A stretch of DNA of 64,000 nt. It comes from Bombardia bombarda (Eukaryota; Ascomycota; Sordariomycetes; Sordariales; Lasiosphaeriaceae). The stretch lies in assembly GCA_030512295.1 (NCBI GenBank), contig JAULSR010000002.1:6448001-6512000 (forward strand), written 5' to 3'. Every line of letters starts with the position of its first letter. Position 1 is the stretch's first letter. The translations under genes were made by a program, and so were the position numbers. A model generated the notes under the pieces. The model had not been told where the DNA came from. It did no database searches and saw only the letters and a program-made list of their open reading frames with translations. This document shows, in pieces, positions 31,070-43,000 of this stretch.

Positions 31070-33628
31070 CTATGTCGACGGACCCGAGGGTCCTGGCGAG
31101 GGAGTAAACTCTAAAGACATGCCCTCTAATCTCCTCGTAAGTGTATTGCTCGGATTTTCGGAGATTCCTTCAATCCCCAATGGGTGGTCGTACGTAGGCC
31201 AGATCGACTGGACCGGCTGCTCCAGCGGCGTGCGAATCTCTTCGGCCACTTCAATCTTGGCGAAATACTTGAGCAGTTCAACATCTTCGGGTCTCATCAT
31301 GCTGGTCTGCAGACGGAACACGGCCCGTGCAACATATATGCTTTGAGCTTGATCGTAGAAACCTTTGGCCGTAAGCAGAACGGTTGATCTCAAAGCTTCA
31401 ATGATAGATGGGCTGCTGTTTGAGTTGATCGCCTCGATTGTCATCTCGCTGAGGGAACCGAGAAAATGCAAGATGAAACCATCCAGGACGTCGAACCCGT
31501 GGCGGAGATAGTAGAGGCGAATGGTGGTTTCGTAATGCATTCGCGCATCCTCATAAGCAATGCGTGGCGATTTGATCGGAAGCCTATAGCCCAGCTGCGT
31601 GTAATCGCGCCAGTCCCTCGGGGTGATGAGCTTAAGAATGTTCATCAATACCAAATTGTAGTGCATATGCAATTTGAGATGATGGGGCATTGAGATATTC
31701 TTTGGTGTAAGAGGTTCTGGGAGATTATCAAACCATGCAACCAGTCTGTTGTAAAACCCAAGTATTTGATCCATGGATAACTTTAAGGGCGATGCAGAAT
31801 CTCTGAAGCATATGAGGGTGAAGTCGTGCATGATGGTCCACATGTCGGCTTTTGCCTTGAAGAGAGGGCCGTGATGAGTTGACGACCGCGACTGGCTCAG
31901 AGGATACCTCACCCAAATCTCGCCATACCACTGTGGGAAGGCAACAGGATCCGGCAAAGGTGACTCAGGAGGCTTCTTGACCAATGGCGGCCTGAAGAGG
32001 TGATAACAATAGAGGCTGCGAATGACTGTGAGCAGAGTTGATCGAAACGTATTGCAATTTCAACGCACCTTTGAAAACAAAATAGAGCCCATGCCGTGTA
32101 ATTTCTGACACTTTGTATCTCGAAGCCAAAGTTCTCGTGGGAGGTTCGGAATAGATGAATCTCATCTGCTATTTCCACCGCCCGACATATGTAACGCCAC
32201 CCAAACTTATCGGCTCCGTTGAATGAATATGCAATGTTTAGCAAGACTGCGGCTTGTATAGAGACCAGCTTTCTCTGGTGCCACTCCCGGTGCTTGCTCT
32301 CCCAGCCGGGATCATTTGGGAGAGGTTTCTCGACCTCCAACTCAATTTCGAACAATCTTTTGGCCTCGGCAAGAAACTTGTAGCCAATGGTATTCGAGTC
32401 CCAAAAGTCGGTCCGGTTGGGCAGCCCTCGATGGTAATGCTTTAGAGCGGTAGATTAATAGGTGTCCCTATAAGATACTTGGTCAGGGGACTTACGGTTC
32501 CCAAAGCTAGCACGAGGTTGACCATAAGACTGGAACAGAAACGGTTGCGCCTGTCGGCCATGTCCTGAAGAAAGACATCAATATGGAACATTGTGAACCA
32601 GCCGTGCTCGTATAGCAGATAGTCGTGAAGAAGCTTCCGCATCAAGCCGTCATCGCTGCTGATCTTTGTCCAGTCTGATGGCTTCACAGTTTCGAGTAGT
32701 GGATGTATTACGCGCGCACCATGATATGGCTTCAGATACGGGTCACGGCCCTGTCCCGTATCGGATGAAACATCAGTGCTATCCTCTGAGGTAAGAAGCA
32801 GCTGCTGCCATGATGTCTTTCTCCGTTGACTCTGTCTCTGTTGGCCCTGGTGCTGGTGCGGTGGCTGTGGCTGGAGGACACATGCATACATCTCAGAAGC
32901 AAGGTACATATTGTCTTGACGGCATAGGAAGGCGGGCATCTCAGAGCTGTAAGGAAACTCGTAGCGAAACCTAGCTTCAGGCTTCAGTGCCAACTGGACG
33001 AGGAGGTCGCCGTGGCTGACTTGACGCAATATGGAATGGGCGTCTGCACCTCTACGGATACGCTGAAAGACCTCTTCGGCCTCCTCTTTGGGCCTTGCCT
33101 GCAGGATGTCGTAGATGTGCTCGTAGGTGGATTGCTGGGCCTGCAGTTCATTGAACTTCCTCTTGAGAGCCTGAGCATGGGTCTCGGCGGCCTGTGTGTC
33201 AAAGCCACAGTCCGTCTTGCGATCAATGCAGGCAGAGCACTTTGGACGCTCGCCATCACACTGCAGAACACCGTCAGCCGGATGGTCGGGAGGCCAGTCC
33301 ATTCTCCTCAACGTCGTACCTTAGACTTGCGCTTCCGACAAGGACCGCATGCTGCCGTCGTAGCCTGTCTCTTCTTGCGTTGGACAGGAGGGGGAGAGGG
33401 AGCGGCAACACGATCTGAGGCTGGAGAAGTCTCGACTTGCATCAGTGGCCGCGGGCGCTTGCCCGGGGCCAGCTTTGGCGGGTTTGTCGTCGTTGTTGCC
33501 GGGGCCGGGGCCGTCGCAGGAAGTGGAAGCAGTCTCCGTAATGTCCCAGATACTTGAGGAGACGGCTGCGGCTGCGGCTGCGGCTGCAGTTGCCCGTTGG
33601 GTGGCGACTGTTTTGAACCAGGCATCAT
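31070..33628 (-). CDS. Zn2Cys6 transcription factor
   Basis: Fungal binuclear zinc-cluster regulator, nuclear, 796 aa. Exons on the minus strand: 33628-33320, 33260-32496, 32439-32069, 32015-31070; introns are 59, 56 and 53 bp. Joining exons 1 and 2 gives the cluster C-x2-C-x6-C-x6-C-x2-C-x6-C at about residues 94-121 (ACGPCRKRKSKCDGERPKC, then SACIDRKTDC), followed by a coiled linker (ALKRKFNELQAQQSTYEHIYDIL). The middle-homology region runs about 230-480 (LLHDYLLYEHGWFTMFHIDVF, LVLALGTHYHRG, AWALFCFQSLYCYHLFRPP). The N-terminus is Pro/Gln-rich (PQPQPQPSP). The target genes are unknown. It lies divergent to LYS1 at 1.07 kb; shared control is possible but not shown. The start is the first of two adjacent Met codons. 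Confidence 0.9.
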
Positions 33629-33881
33629 GACCAGGTCTTTATCTAGCAAGATAGGGACCTTGGGTTGAGGGGCAGAGCGAAGCTAGGATCGCGGGGGCCA
33701 GAGACGAGCTGCTTATATACAGACGTGCGGTATGTCCTGGCCGGTAACAACAACATGATGATATGCGTGATATGTGCGGCAGAAGAATGGGGAACACATG
33801 AAAGGGCATGGGATGGATGGGATGCCAGCCCAGGCCAACCTATGAACGGATGGCGGATGGATCTCTTGCGAACGAGACGAA

Positions 33882-33934
33882 TCTGCGTCTGCGTTTGCGT
33901 CTGCGCCTGCGCCTGTGTCTGCGTCTGCGTCTGC
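33882..33934. repeat. Degenerate TCTGCG hexamer repeat
   Basis: About nine imperfect TCTGCG-like hexamers (variants TTTGCG, CCTGCG, CCTGTG) in the intergenic region upstream of the Zn-cluster gene. The unit has coding potential in several frames, which explains shadow ORFs here. Confidence 0.85.
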
Positions 33935-34051
33935 ACTGTCTGGACCAGATTGGTCTGCCTGGTCTGCACTGCGTGCTGTCTGCACTGTTGTCTGCAGTCG
34001 GAGACTTTATTCGGTCGAGGCAGTGTCGCCTGCTAACCTACCTTGCTAGCG

Positions 34052-34084
34052 ACTGTACAGCAACTGTACAGCAACTGTACAGCA
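34052..34084. repeat. Three 11-bp tandem palindromic units
   Basis: ACTGTACAGCA occurs three times without a break; each unit contains the perfect 8-bp palindrome CTGTACAG. Confidence 0.9.
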
Positions 34085-34702
34085 TGCGAAGAAAGGCAGC
34101 CGGACTGCTCTCCGTCGAGGCCTTTGATTCGTCGCCGATGCAGGTCCCGTCCTGCGGTGTGCAATCGCTGAGCTGTCACTGAGACGTCCCGCCATCGCTG
34201 CCGTCTCGTTGGCTGCCATGCACTACGCTCATGCTCATGGCCGGCTCGAACCAGGCTCAGACGCAACCCGGCGGCAGGGATAAGACAAGCTAAGGCCTCT
34301 GTCATCTGCCACCTGTAGGTCGGCATTTCACTAATACTGCTCAGCTGGCCGCCACTGTCAGTCCGTCGCGGCAGCTAGGTCGGCTACTGTGTACAACTAA
34401 CAGGGGGCGCCCCAAGCAATCACTGCGGGGCCAATGGGGATCGCGGGGTGACCCGTACCTGCGTTGCAGGGTTTTCCTTCACCGGAGTCGGCGCGGGAGA
34501 GTGAGCTCTGTAATAAATTATAAGCCTGAAGTTGGGGTGAATGACTCAATCTTGGAACCGCAAAGTCGCCTTCGTTTTAAGAGCCCACACGGCTGCACTT
34601 TCCTCCTCTCTCTCCCCTGGGCGTCCAATTCAACGTCACAACTCCTTCCTCAACAGCTTCTACCGGAAAAAACAGACGGCAACAGCCCCCAATTACTCCA
34701 CA

Positions 34703-36334
34703 ATGGCACCCACCATCCTCCATCTCCGCAGCGAGACTAAGCACCTGGAGCACAGGTCCGCCCTGACCCCTAAGACCACCGCCGAGCTGATCAAGGCCGG
34801 CTACGTCGTCAATGTTGAGCGCTCCCCCGAGAGAATCTTTGACGATGCCGAGTTCGAGGCCGTAGGAGCTACCCTGGTCCCCGAGGGCAGCTGGGTCGAT
34901 GCGCCCCAGGACCACATCATTGTCGGTCTCAAGGAGCTAGAGGAGAAGGAATGTAAGTGCTAGCTGGACCTAACCGAGACCAATTAAGCCGACCTCGCAA
35001 TTAAGCTCTCAGAACCATCTCGCTAATGATACGACAGTCCCTCTCAAGCATGTGCATGTTCAGTTTGCCCACTGCTGTATGTAAAAATTCGCCCATGACT
35101 ATCTTTGGCGACTTACTAAACACCAACGCCCAACAGACAAGCAGCAAGCCGGTTGGGAGACAGTTCTTGCCAGATTCCCCAGAGGCGGCGGCACCCTGCT
35201 GGATCTCGAGTTTCTCGTTGACGAGCGTGGTCGCCGTGTGGCTGTCAGTCATCTCCCCACAGAACCCTACCTATTTGTTTCACCCAAAGTACTCACCGGA
35301 ACGTCTAGGCCTTTGGCTTCCATGCCGGTTTCGCAGGAGCCGCTCTTGCCCTTGAGGTTTGGGCCTGGCAGTTGAGCCACAGCGAGCCCTTCCCCGGTGT
35401 CTCCAGCTACCCCAACGAGGATGCCTTGATTGCTGATGTCAAGACTGCTGTTACTGACGGTGCTAAGGCGGCCGGCCGTCTGCCCCGTGTGATCGTCATT
35501 GGTGCTCTCGGCCGCTGCGGTTCAGGGGCTGTTTCTGCCCTCAGAAAGGCTGGAGTCCCCGAGGAGAACATCATCAAGTGGGATATGGCCGAGACCGCGG
35601 TTGGCGGTCCTTTCAGTACGTATCACAAGTCATTCGGGCCTCTTCCACCAGACAGCCTACTGACTCGTTTGTACAGAGGAGATCGCTGAGAGCGACATTT
35701 TCGTCAACTGCATCTATCTCACGAGCAAGATTCCCAACTTTGGTACGTTTTTGTCTTTTGATGCCAATCCCTTTATATTGCCTCACCCAACAATTACTAA
35801 TTCAAAACAATTCAGTGAACCTTGAGTCGCTCAACAGCAACCCAGACCGCAAGCTCACAGTCGTGTGCGATGTGTCTGCCGTACGTTCAGAACCGACAAC
35901 CTAGCATGCGCTATCACTGCTAGAAAGCTAACATGGCATGCCTATGCAGGATACTACCTCCCCTTTCACACCCGTACCCATCTACACAGTGGCGACCACA
36001 TTTGATCAGCCTACCGTACCAGTAGATGGCCTCAAGAGCGGTCCCCCCTGCTCCGTCATCTCTATCGACCATCTGCCGTCTCTCCTCCCCCGTGAGGCAT
36101 CCGAGGCCTTCAGCCGTAAGTCATACCATCCCTCGACAAGGAACCTCCTATTCAACTCCAAAAGCTGCTCTTATCTGCAAGAATGAAACAAACTGACACC
36201 AACTAACCACAGACGATCTGCTCCCCTCGCTGCTTGAGCTGAACGACTTCCACAACTCCCCCGTGTGGTCCAGAGCCGAGAAGCTCTTTAAGGACAAAGT
36301 GGCGACCCTGCCGGCCAGTGCTCTGGAGAACTGA
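34703..36334 (+). CDS. lys1: Saccharopine dehydrogenase (NAD+, L-lysine-forming)
   Basis: Last enzyme of the fungal alpha-aminoadipate pathway, converting saccharopine and NAD+ to lysine and 2-oxoglutarate. Exons: 34703-34952, 35038-35076, 35137-35243, 35309-35615, 35677-35742, 35816-35880, 35950-36115, 36213-36334, giving 373 aa, the same length as yeast Lys1. The seven introns join in phase, giving EEKEFPLKHVHVQFAHCYK, RRVAAFGFHAGFAGAALAL, GGPFKEIAESDIFVNCIYL, KIPNFVNLESLN and AFSHDLLPSLLELNDF. The N-terminal block (LRSETKHLEHRSALTP) and the dinucleotide-binding stretch VIVIGALGRCGSGAVSAL are diagnostic. The donor after exon 3 is GTCAGT, less common but consistent in frame. The gene is unusually intron-dense. 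It is convergent with the IMP dehydrogenase gene. Confidence 0.96.
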
Positions 36335-36972
36335 GAGGAGGATGAAACAAGCGAGTGATTGCTTACTAAATCCTTGACTATTGAGAACGTGGTGAAGCCT
36401 AGACTTACTTCCTGGTGTTTGATCGATAACAAAAAATTAGGCGTGTTTTAGTAGACGCGGGATGAATACTTTCGTTTTAGACAGGTATCATAGACATACA
36501 CCACAATACTTTTCGTTACCGTCTTGTTCCCCAAACCTGAGCAACTTGGCCGAATTCGTGAGCTTGTTGGTGCTGGTAGTACGGAAGGCGGCTAGCAAAT
36601 GACCAGACGTTCTCCTTTAAGTGGTTGTACTGGCGAACATTGAATGGTTCCCATTTAAGCAATTTTCCCTTCATGGGAATGTACCATTGTATCAAAAAGA
36701 CTTCTGCTTGAAACGCTGGATTGTTCCTTGAAAGTAACTTGACAACGCGATATATACACACCAGGGCGTGGTTGCAGCAGAACGAGAAGAACAAGTGAAT
36801 AAGGATGCACCACCGTCACATGTCAAACGTAGAAAGGAAGCATTTTGAGATAGTGAGGTATCGACTTTCATTTTTCAGAATATGCCAACGACTCCTGTTT
36901 TGCCGCCCAACTCCGGTAAAGCAACCAACCCATCCTCATCATTTTAGTACCTCATTACCAGCTATTGCGCTC
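36335..36972. other. Intergenic between convergent LYS1 and IMPDH
   Basis: 3' flanks of the two genes. A 92-codon minus-strand ORF at 36516-36794 has no recognisable family and is not called. Confidence 0.55.
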
Positions 36973-38878
36973 CTAGGCATAAAGCTTCTTCTCATAAGAT
37001 TCCATATTAACTCCGCCCTCCAGCTGAGCGCTCGCAGTGCGGACCTCAAATCTCACAGTGCCGTTAGCAACACCCTCGTGAAGCGCCTTGAGGCTGCTCA
37101 TGCCCGAGTCCTGCAGCGAGTGTTTCAACCCAGCGGCAAGATAAGGGACGAACTTTCCAATGGAACTGTGTAATGTCAAGTTAGCATGATGCAGGATCAA
37201 TCATTTTCATAGTTCAATTGGACGTACCCTCTGTGGGCGACGGCGCCCGAGACGCCCTGAGCAACCAGAACGCTGTCGCCTTCGGAGAAGTAACGAGCAG
37301 TTCCGGCGTTGCTCTTCTGGCTGTCCTTACCACCGCCACCAGCCTTCTTGTCTTGCATGGCATCGATGCTTCCCATTCCTCTGTAAGCCTTCACCAGCTT
37401 GCCTTCCCTCGAGACGAAGGAGGTACCGGGTGACTCAGTGGTACCAGCCAAAAGACCACCCATCATTACAGTAGAGGCGCCAAGGGCAAGACCCTTGACG
37501 ATGTGGCCGACATTTTGGATGCCACCATCGGCGATGCAAGGCACTCCGAACTTGGCAGCAAAGGAGCTGACATTGTAAACGGCCGTAGCCTGGGGTCGGC
37601 CAACGGCCATGACCTCCTGGGTGATGCAGGCGCTGCCACTACCCATTCCAATACGAAGACCATCGACACCAGCGGCAATAAGGGAAGCGGCTTGCTCTCT
37701 TGTAACGACATTGCCGCCGATAACGTCGAGGTCGGGGAACTCATTCTTGATCCACTTGATCATCTCGATCTGGTACATGCTGTTACCCTGGCTGCTGTCG
37801 AGGATGACAACATCCAGACCAGCCTCAACCAACAAACCCAGGCGAACCTTGTCCTCAGGGCGCGTGCCGATGGCGGCAGCGCAAAGAAGTTGCTTGGAGG
37901 CCGGGAGCTTGGAAGCATGGGGGAAGTGAAGATTCTTGGTCAAGTCGGACCGCGAAATCATGGACACAAGATTTCCATCTTTATCTACGATTGGCAACTT
38001 GCCCTTCTTGGACTTGGCCAGAATCTTGTTCGCCTCGATCAGTGTAACGCCGGCCGGGGCAGTGATGAGGTCCGTAACCATGACCGACGACACAGGGAGC
38101 TCGGGATCATCCTCGAACTGAATGTCGCGGTTGGTGACAAAACCGATGAGCTTGGAGCCAAGCTTGCCGTTTTCTGTTCAAGGTAAAGTCAGCACAACGC
38201 AAACGAATGATGCTGAAGTTGTTTTGAGGTCTTGACAAGATGGTTTCGCTCATAATTTTCAGTGTGGAGTATCCGCATGACACATAGGTCGAGTTGGTGG
38301 AACGAAAGTTATGTTATAAAGTTTTGTAATCATAGAAACATTGGGGTAGGGGAGTAGTGAAAGAAAAATGTTTGTGTGAACTGACCTGTGACGGGGAATC
38401 CTCCGAATCCCCACTTCTCCTTCAGCTCCTTAGCCTCTCCCACAGTGGTCTCTCGCTTGATGACGACAGGGTCAAGGATAAAGCCATTTTCATAGCGCTT
38501 GACCTTGCGCACCATATCGGCCTGAGCCTCGGGCGAGCAGTTGTGGTGGATGACACCCAAGCCACCTTGGAGGGCGATGTGGATGGCCATCTCATGCTCA
38601 GTAACGGTGTCCATGGGCGACGACACGAAGGGGGTCTTCAGTGTGATGCGCTTGGTGATGGGCGAATCGAGACTGACGGCGGAGGCAGGGAAGCCAATGT
38701 AGCCCGGCAACAACAGGAAGTCGTTGTAGGTCAGGCCGCCCTGGGCCTTGGAGTCCATGAGGTCCTGGATGGAGAGACCATCGCGCTCCTTGTACTCCTT
38801 GAGGACTTCCTCGGCCATCTTCCAGTCGAGGACTTGCTCAGACGCGCCGTTGGCGGGGGAGCCGTTTGCCGCAGGCAT
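36973..38878 (-). CDS. Inosine-5'-monophosphate dehydrogenase
   Basis: IMPDH oxidises IMP to XMP with NAD+, the committed step of GTP synthesis, in the cytosol. Exons on the minus strand: 38878-38386, 38173-37228, 37165-36973, giving 543 aa. Joins give GGFPVTENGKLGSKLIGFVTN and GAVAHRGSIGKFVPYL. The catalytic barrel is interrupted by a CBS pair (about residues 120-240; DLITAPAGVTLIEANKIL, GKLPIVDKDG). The catalytic Cys is about residue 347 in GMGSGSACITQE, preceded by DSSQGNS and VIGGNVVT. The flap region AYRGMGSIDAM keeps the usual Tyr, with no obvious sign of a mycophenolate-resistance-type change there. Intron 1 is 212 bp. The start MPAANGSPANG is preceded by a short open leader without other support. 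Confidence 0.96.
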
Positions 38879-40084
38879 GATGGGCAAAGGTAACAAAAAG
38901 AGAAGCAAGTTGAGCCTAATAAGCTAACTTGGGGGTATGATGAAGAGAATGAGTGGTCGGGGGAGGTCGGCGACGAGGAGTTGGCTGAATGATCGACCGA
39001 CTGTTCCCCCCCAAGAGAAGAGGAAGAAAGGAAATCTGAGAGTCGCCTCCGAAAACTTTTTTTAACCACTTCCCATTGCGGGGCACATGCGGGCGGTGAA
39101 GACGGTCAAGGTGTTGAGGACCCTCCTTGTCCTGCAGGGCCCAAGCTTGTCCCTCCTCAAAAAGGGAAGCTCTGATTATGTCACTATTGTCCCGGCTGCT
39201 TGTTCTATTGTATGTAAATTGCGTATGCTCTACTCTTTGAAATTGAGAGAAGTATCAAGTTTCATTTATAAGGATCAAAGAACGGAGGGTCAGGTGTAAA
39301 CCAACTGGGCTGCACACGTTAATGTGTAAATTCAAGATGGCTTGAAGGAGCTTAGGTCCAGCATGATTCCATTGGCCGATAAAGGATAATTAGTTGCGCT
39401 AGCAATGATTAGATAGAACATTGTTCCACCTAGTGGTTGTCAATGGGTGGAAGACGGGTAGGTGGGTCGAGCGCACTGGCCGGCCTTTTGTAGGGCCGAC
39501 AGCCCGCCTTCGGATGAGGTCACAGGGCTCGGGAGTCAGCTGCAGGGATGATAGGTGGACTGGTTGCTAGGGCGTTGCTTCCCAATGTAAACAAGACAAT
39601 CCTTTCGCTCCCACCCACCACAACCCGCCCACCACTAGCAGCTGGGTCCCCCCGGTCATTTCAAACTTACCAATGCGGCTCATGGCTCGAGTGGAATGAG
39701 GATACTATCATCATAACCGACTTCGTTATTGCCTTTTGCAGCAAACATATTCATTTCAGTCGAGCTGGTTCTTTTTTTTGCGCTGTGCGCGCAGGCGGTT
39801 TTTTGATGACAACAACAGATCTCGCCCTTACGCGCCATGCCTTGAAACTTGACAGTCGCTGTCCCCAACATCCGCATCCGCATCCGCATCCGCATCCACA
39901 CCTGTCCTCCCCGCCCCCACTGCGCCTGCCTTGTTGTCACGGCTGCTTGGCACCAACTCGTCGCCATTTCGCAAAAGACGATCGATCGCCAGGTGGTGTT
40001 GTCGCTCACCGCCGCGCATTGTTAACACCACCTTGTGCGCAAACATAGGGCATTGTGGGAGGTCGCCGACCAACGTCCGAAGAT
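38879..40084. promoter_or_regulatory. Divergent promoter, IMPDH / IQGAP
   Basis: 1.2 kb between divergent genes. It contains a (CATCCG)n run at 39869-39898. ORFs here (for example 39548-40048) are not family-like. Confidence 0.5.
39869..39898. repeat. (CATCCG)n microsatellite
   Basis: About five hexamer copies in the upstream region of the IQGAP gene. Confidence 0.88.
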
Positions 40085-43000
40085 ATGTCGTTCCGGCCGC
40101 ATCCCCTGCGCCAGACGCAAACCGCCCTACCCGACTATGAATACGCCGTGCTCCGCCAGCCATCCACCGCATCGTCATCAGCCTCCTCTGGTTACTACTC
40201 CAACGCATCCGGCACCTTCGACCTCAACCGCGCGCCCAGCACCCTGTCTTCTTCACCCTCCAGCACCTACTCGAACCCAGGCCATAAACGGGGCCAAAGC
40301 GAAGTTGCCCGACCCCGTCCAAGTTTCTCGGCCACGCAAAGCTTTCCCACAACGCCCACGTCCGATAGTAACATCTACAACGTGGCTCGCCAGTCACTTC
40401 GACCCCTACCCCAAGTCCCCGCCGCCGCCCCGACGTCACCAACCAGGAGTTCTAATCGACACGAGCGGGGTCAAAGTCTCGATATCAGCAAGTTGACCAT
40501 CGCCGAAAATGAGCAAGGCTCACCCCCACCACGCCCACGACTGGCCGCCGTCCGCCCCAACTCGATGCTGATGAGTCGGTCTGACTCTGCCTATCCCGAC
40601 TCTGGCCGTCGTGGGAGCGTGCCTGGTCCCCCCAGCCTCATACATGCACATACGGCTCCTCTGGCTACCCCAGATCTTGAAAGACTCGGTCGGTCTTCCA
40701 CGAACCAGCTGCGCACATTGTCAAAACTGGCGCAATCTGGCGGAGCCGAAGATTTCGCTATCATCGCCCCAGCGCAAGAGGTCACTGGTCTCAAGGGTCG
40801 CCGAAGACTCCAGAGAACTGACAAGACTCCCTCCAGCCGCCCTGGGCAACGAAGCGGCGGCTATGGCTGGGAGGGTCGGAACTGGATGGACAAGCAAAGA
40901 CAGTTTCTTCAGGCTTATGAGTATCTGTGCCACATCGGAGAAGCCAAGGAGTGGATCGAGGACATTATTAATCGTTCGATCCCTCCGATTGTGGAGTTGG
41001 AGGAGGCTTTGAGGGATGGAATAACCTTGGCTGAGGTAGTCGAGGCACTTAATCCCCACCGACGACTCAAGATCTTTCGCCATGCGCGCCTTCAGTACCG
41101 ACACTCAGACAATATCGCTATTTTCTTTCGCTACCTGGACGAAGTCGAATTGCCAGACCTGTTCCGATTCGAGCTCATTGACTTATACGAGAAGAAAAAT
41201 ATCCCAAAGGTCATATACTGTATCCACGCGTTAAGCTGGCTTCTCTACCGAAAAGGCATAGTTGACTTCCGCATCGGCAACCTTGTCGGGCAGCTTGAAT
41301 TCGAGCACCATGAACTGGAAGCTATGCAGAAGGGCCTCGATAAGCTGGGGGCCAGTATGCCCACATTCGGCAACATGGGAGCCGACTTTGGAGTTGAGGC
41401 GACCCCGGAACCAGAACCAGAGCCCGAGCCCGAAGAGACGGAGGAAGAGCGAATCGACAGAGAGCTCGCCGAGAACGAATCAAGTATTGTTGAGATCCAA
41501 GCGCAGATACGCGGCGCAATTCTCAGGATGCAACTCGGCGATAATATGCAACACCTCTGGGATGTCGAGGATTGGTTGGTTGAACTGCAGGCTCGTATTA
41601 GGGGAGACTGGGCTCGCCAGATTGTCGAATACAGACTCCAGATGAAGCGTTTTGCTGTCGGGCTGCAGAGTGCAGCTCGCGGATATCTTGTCCGCCGTCG
41701 CCAAGAGCAAAAGCAACAGTTCTGGGAGAGCACTGAGGGGGACGTTTTGGAGCTCCAGAGTCTGATCCGGGCGAATAAAGTCCGCAACGAGGTACGGGAG
41801 AAGCGCTCTCAATTATCTATGGCATCTGGCCCTACTCGAGATATCCAAGCGACGGTCCGAGGTTTCCTGCTTCGACAGCGTGTGCTTGCTCAGCAGCAGG
41901 AGACGGAGGACATGGCTGGCCCTATCGCTGAGCTGCAGAGCGCAATTCGTGGCATGTTGTTGAGAAAGTGTGTGGAGGAGGAACAAAGCTCTCTCCAGGA
42001 GCACTCCATTGCTATAGCCGACTTGCAGGGCGCTGCAAGGGCCATGCTGGCAAGGAATCAGATCGCGCTGCAAAAGGAGGCCCTGGAAGAGTTCTCGCCC
42101 AAGTGGGAGGCAATCCAAGCAGCCTGCCGCGGAAGCCTTGCTCGGTCCAGTGTTGATACACTTCGGGCAGAGCTTCGAGACAACACTTCGAGCTTGGGTC
42201 TCCTTCAAGCACACGTCAGAGCCAGCGCAGTGCGGAGAGAGGTGTCAGAGACTCTCGAGGGTCTCAGTGATGCAGAGGATACCATCTTGGAGATTCAGTC
42301 GATGATCCGTGGCATGCTGGAACGGAAACGACTTTCGGACGATATCGAGGCTCTCAACCAAGAAGAAGCCAGCATCATCGAACTCCAATCCCACATCCGT
42401 GGATTTCTCTGCAGACAAGTTAACGATAATCTGCTGGGCGAGCTGGAATCAAACGAAGAGGAGGTCACCTCGCTACAGTCTCTTGCTCGAGCGATGCTGC
42501 TGCGAGGCAATGTTGCAACTGTTCTCGAGGAGCTTGAAGAACAAGAAGAATCCATCGCCGCAGTCCAGGTTGCAGCCAAGGCTTTTGTCGTCAGGGCCAA
42601 ATTCGAAGAGAAGAAACGGTTCTTTAACGAAAACATGCAAAAGGTTGTTAAGATTCAGAGCTTCGTTCGCGCCAAGCTTCAAGGAGAGGCCTACAAGAGT
42701 CTCACGTCAGGAAAGAACCCGCCCGTCGGTGCAGTTAAGAATTTCGTTCACCTTCTCAACGACAGCGACTTCGATTTCAACGAGGAAGTGGAATTCGAGC
42801 GGATGCGCAAAACCGTGGTTCAACAGGTTCGGCAAAACGAGATGTTGGAGCAATACATCGACCAACTCGATATCAAGATTGCTCTTTTGGTGAAGAACAA
42901 GATCACGCTTGATGAAGTCGTCAGGCACCAGAGCAACTTTGGCGGGCATACCGGCACCCTTCTCGCCAACAGCTCCATCGCAAGCACGAACCACTTCGAC

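Larger units (their letters stand above)
33629..34702. promoter_or_regulatory. Divergent promoter, Zn-cluster factor / LYS1
   Basis: About 1.07 kb between divergent starts. It contains a degenerate (TCTGCG)n tract at 33882-33934 and three exact tandem copies of an 11-bp unit at 34052-34084, each enclosing the palindrome CTGTACAG. A pyrimidine-rich stretch precedes the LYS1 start. The 11-bp period is close to one helical turn, so the copies would face the same side of the DNA. Confidence 0.55.

Noticed and set aside
36516..36794. 92-codon minus-strand ORF between LYS1 and IMPDH
   Set aside because: Isolated, no family resemblance, and it lies in the 3' flanks of two convergent genes.
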